A stretch of 6,500 bases of DNA from JBCDBH01 sp039184055. GTDB lineage: Bacteria; Acidobacteriota; Thermoanaerobaculia; Multivoradales; J023. A program made the position numbers and the translations under genes. Below, piece after piece: positions 6,406 through 6,500 of the stretch. The stretch is taken from positions 1-6,500 of the forward strand of contig JBCDBH010000335.1 of the NCBI GenBank assembly GCA_039184055.1. Direction: 5' to 3'. Within the stretch, counting starts at the first letter, position 1. Each line of letters starts with the position of its first letter. The notes under the pieces are model-generated. The model searched no databases and was not told where the DNA came from. It was given only the letters and a program-made list of their open reading frames with translations.

Positions 6406-6500
6406 CCACGACAAAAACACTTGCCAACGTGCGAAGAAGCGCCCACCCAATTGAATATCGAGCCGATCGTTTTCGCCCGTCTCGTAGGTCGCGCCCATGC

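Larger units (their letters stand above)
6345..6500. other. Non-coding leader upstream of the propeller operon
   Basis: These 156 bases hold the ribosome binding site and the hairpin described separately. Two minus-strand frames stay open through the region into the propeller gene. One runs out of frame (from an ATG at 6498), which would make a long overlap; the other is the propeller frame itself. The third minus frame stops at 6371-6373 and could be the tail of an upstream gene, but its codon use is poor. No convincing -35/-10 pair was found. The operon promoter, if here, is not recognisable by eye. Confidence 0.45.

Noticed and set aside
6345..6446. N-terminal extension of the first propeller to a GTG at 6446
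   Set aside because: It would place 34 Arg/Gly-rich residues before a clear signal peptide. The strong GGAGG site lies just before the internal ATG at 6344.
6109..6498. A minus-strand open frame from an ATG at 6498 that might be the gene upstream of the propellers
   Set aside because: It would overlap the first propeller gene by more than 200 bases in another frame. Its Arg-rich sequence has no family match, and it passes through the palindrome.

Overview
This is a GC-rich bacterial stretch with codons strongly biased to G or C in third position. It is almost fully coding: five genes converge on a 9-base gap near position 2195. The gene content fits a free-living heterotroph: a secreted DUF885 hydrolase, a sarcosine-oxidase-type flavoenzyme, secreted PQQ-repeat propellers, and a sugar-dehydrogenase-like propeller ending in a VFGDGFESGDTSAW-type tail. 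From memory, such tails are frequent in Acidobacteriota (Thermoanaerobaculia-like genomes) and in some Gammaproteobacteria. I therefore suggest an acidobacterial or similar Gram-negative host, as inference only. There is no rRNA, tRNA or marker gene to settle it.

Plus strand, 2-2190: the C-terminal part of a DAO-family FAD oxidoreductase resembling monomeric sarcosine oxidase. It overlaps by four bases (ATGA) a signal-peptide-bearing DUF885 family protein with an HELIPGHH motif. A perfect AGGAGG site inside the first gene drives the second, so the two are probably one transcript with coupled translation.

Minus strand, 6344 down to 2200: three secreted beta-propeller genes in series. The first two (475 and 478 residues) are close tandem paralogs of the BamB-like PQQ-repeat type, overlapping by four bases (TTGA). 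The third, 30 bases further on, is a 417-residue glucose/sorbosone-dehydrogenase-like (HHIP/YliI-type) propeller with the putative catalytic His and PQQ-contacting Arg in place. The set looks like one operon for extracytoplasmic proteins.

The last 156 bases (6345-6500) hold no convincing gene. They contain a 7-bp perfect hairpin that looks like a dispersed GC-rich palindrome, and the ribosome binding site of the first propeller gene. I see no tRNA, rRNA, CRISPR array, insertion sequence or phage gene. I do not see strong evidence of a new system. The most unusual items are the three-propeller cassette with its recent duplication, the short C-terminal signature on the dehydrogenase-like protein, and the coupling of an amine-oxidase-type flavoenzyme with a secreted hydrolase.
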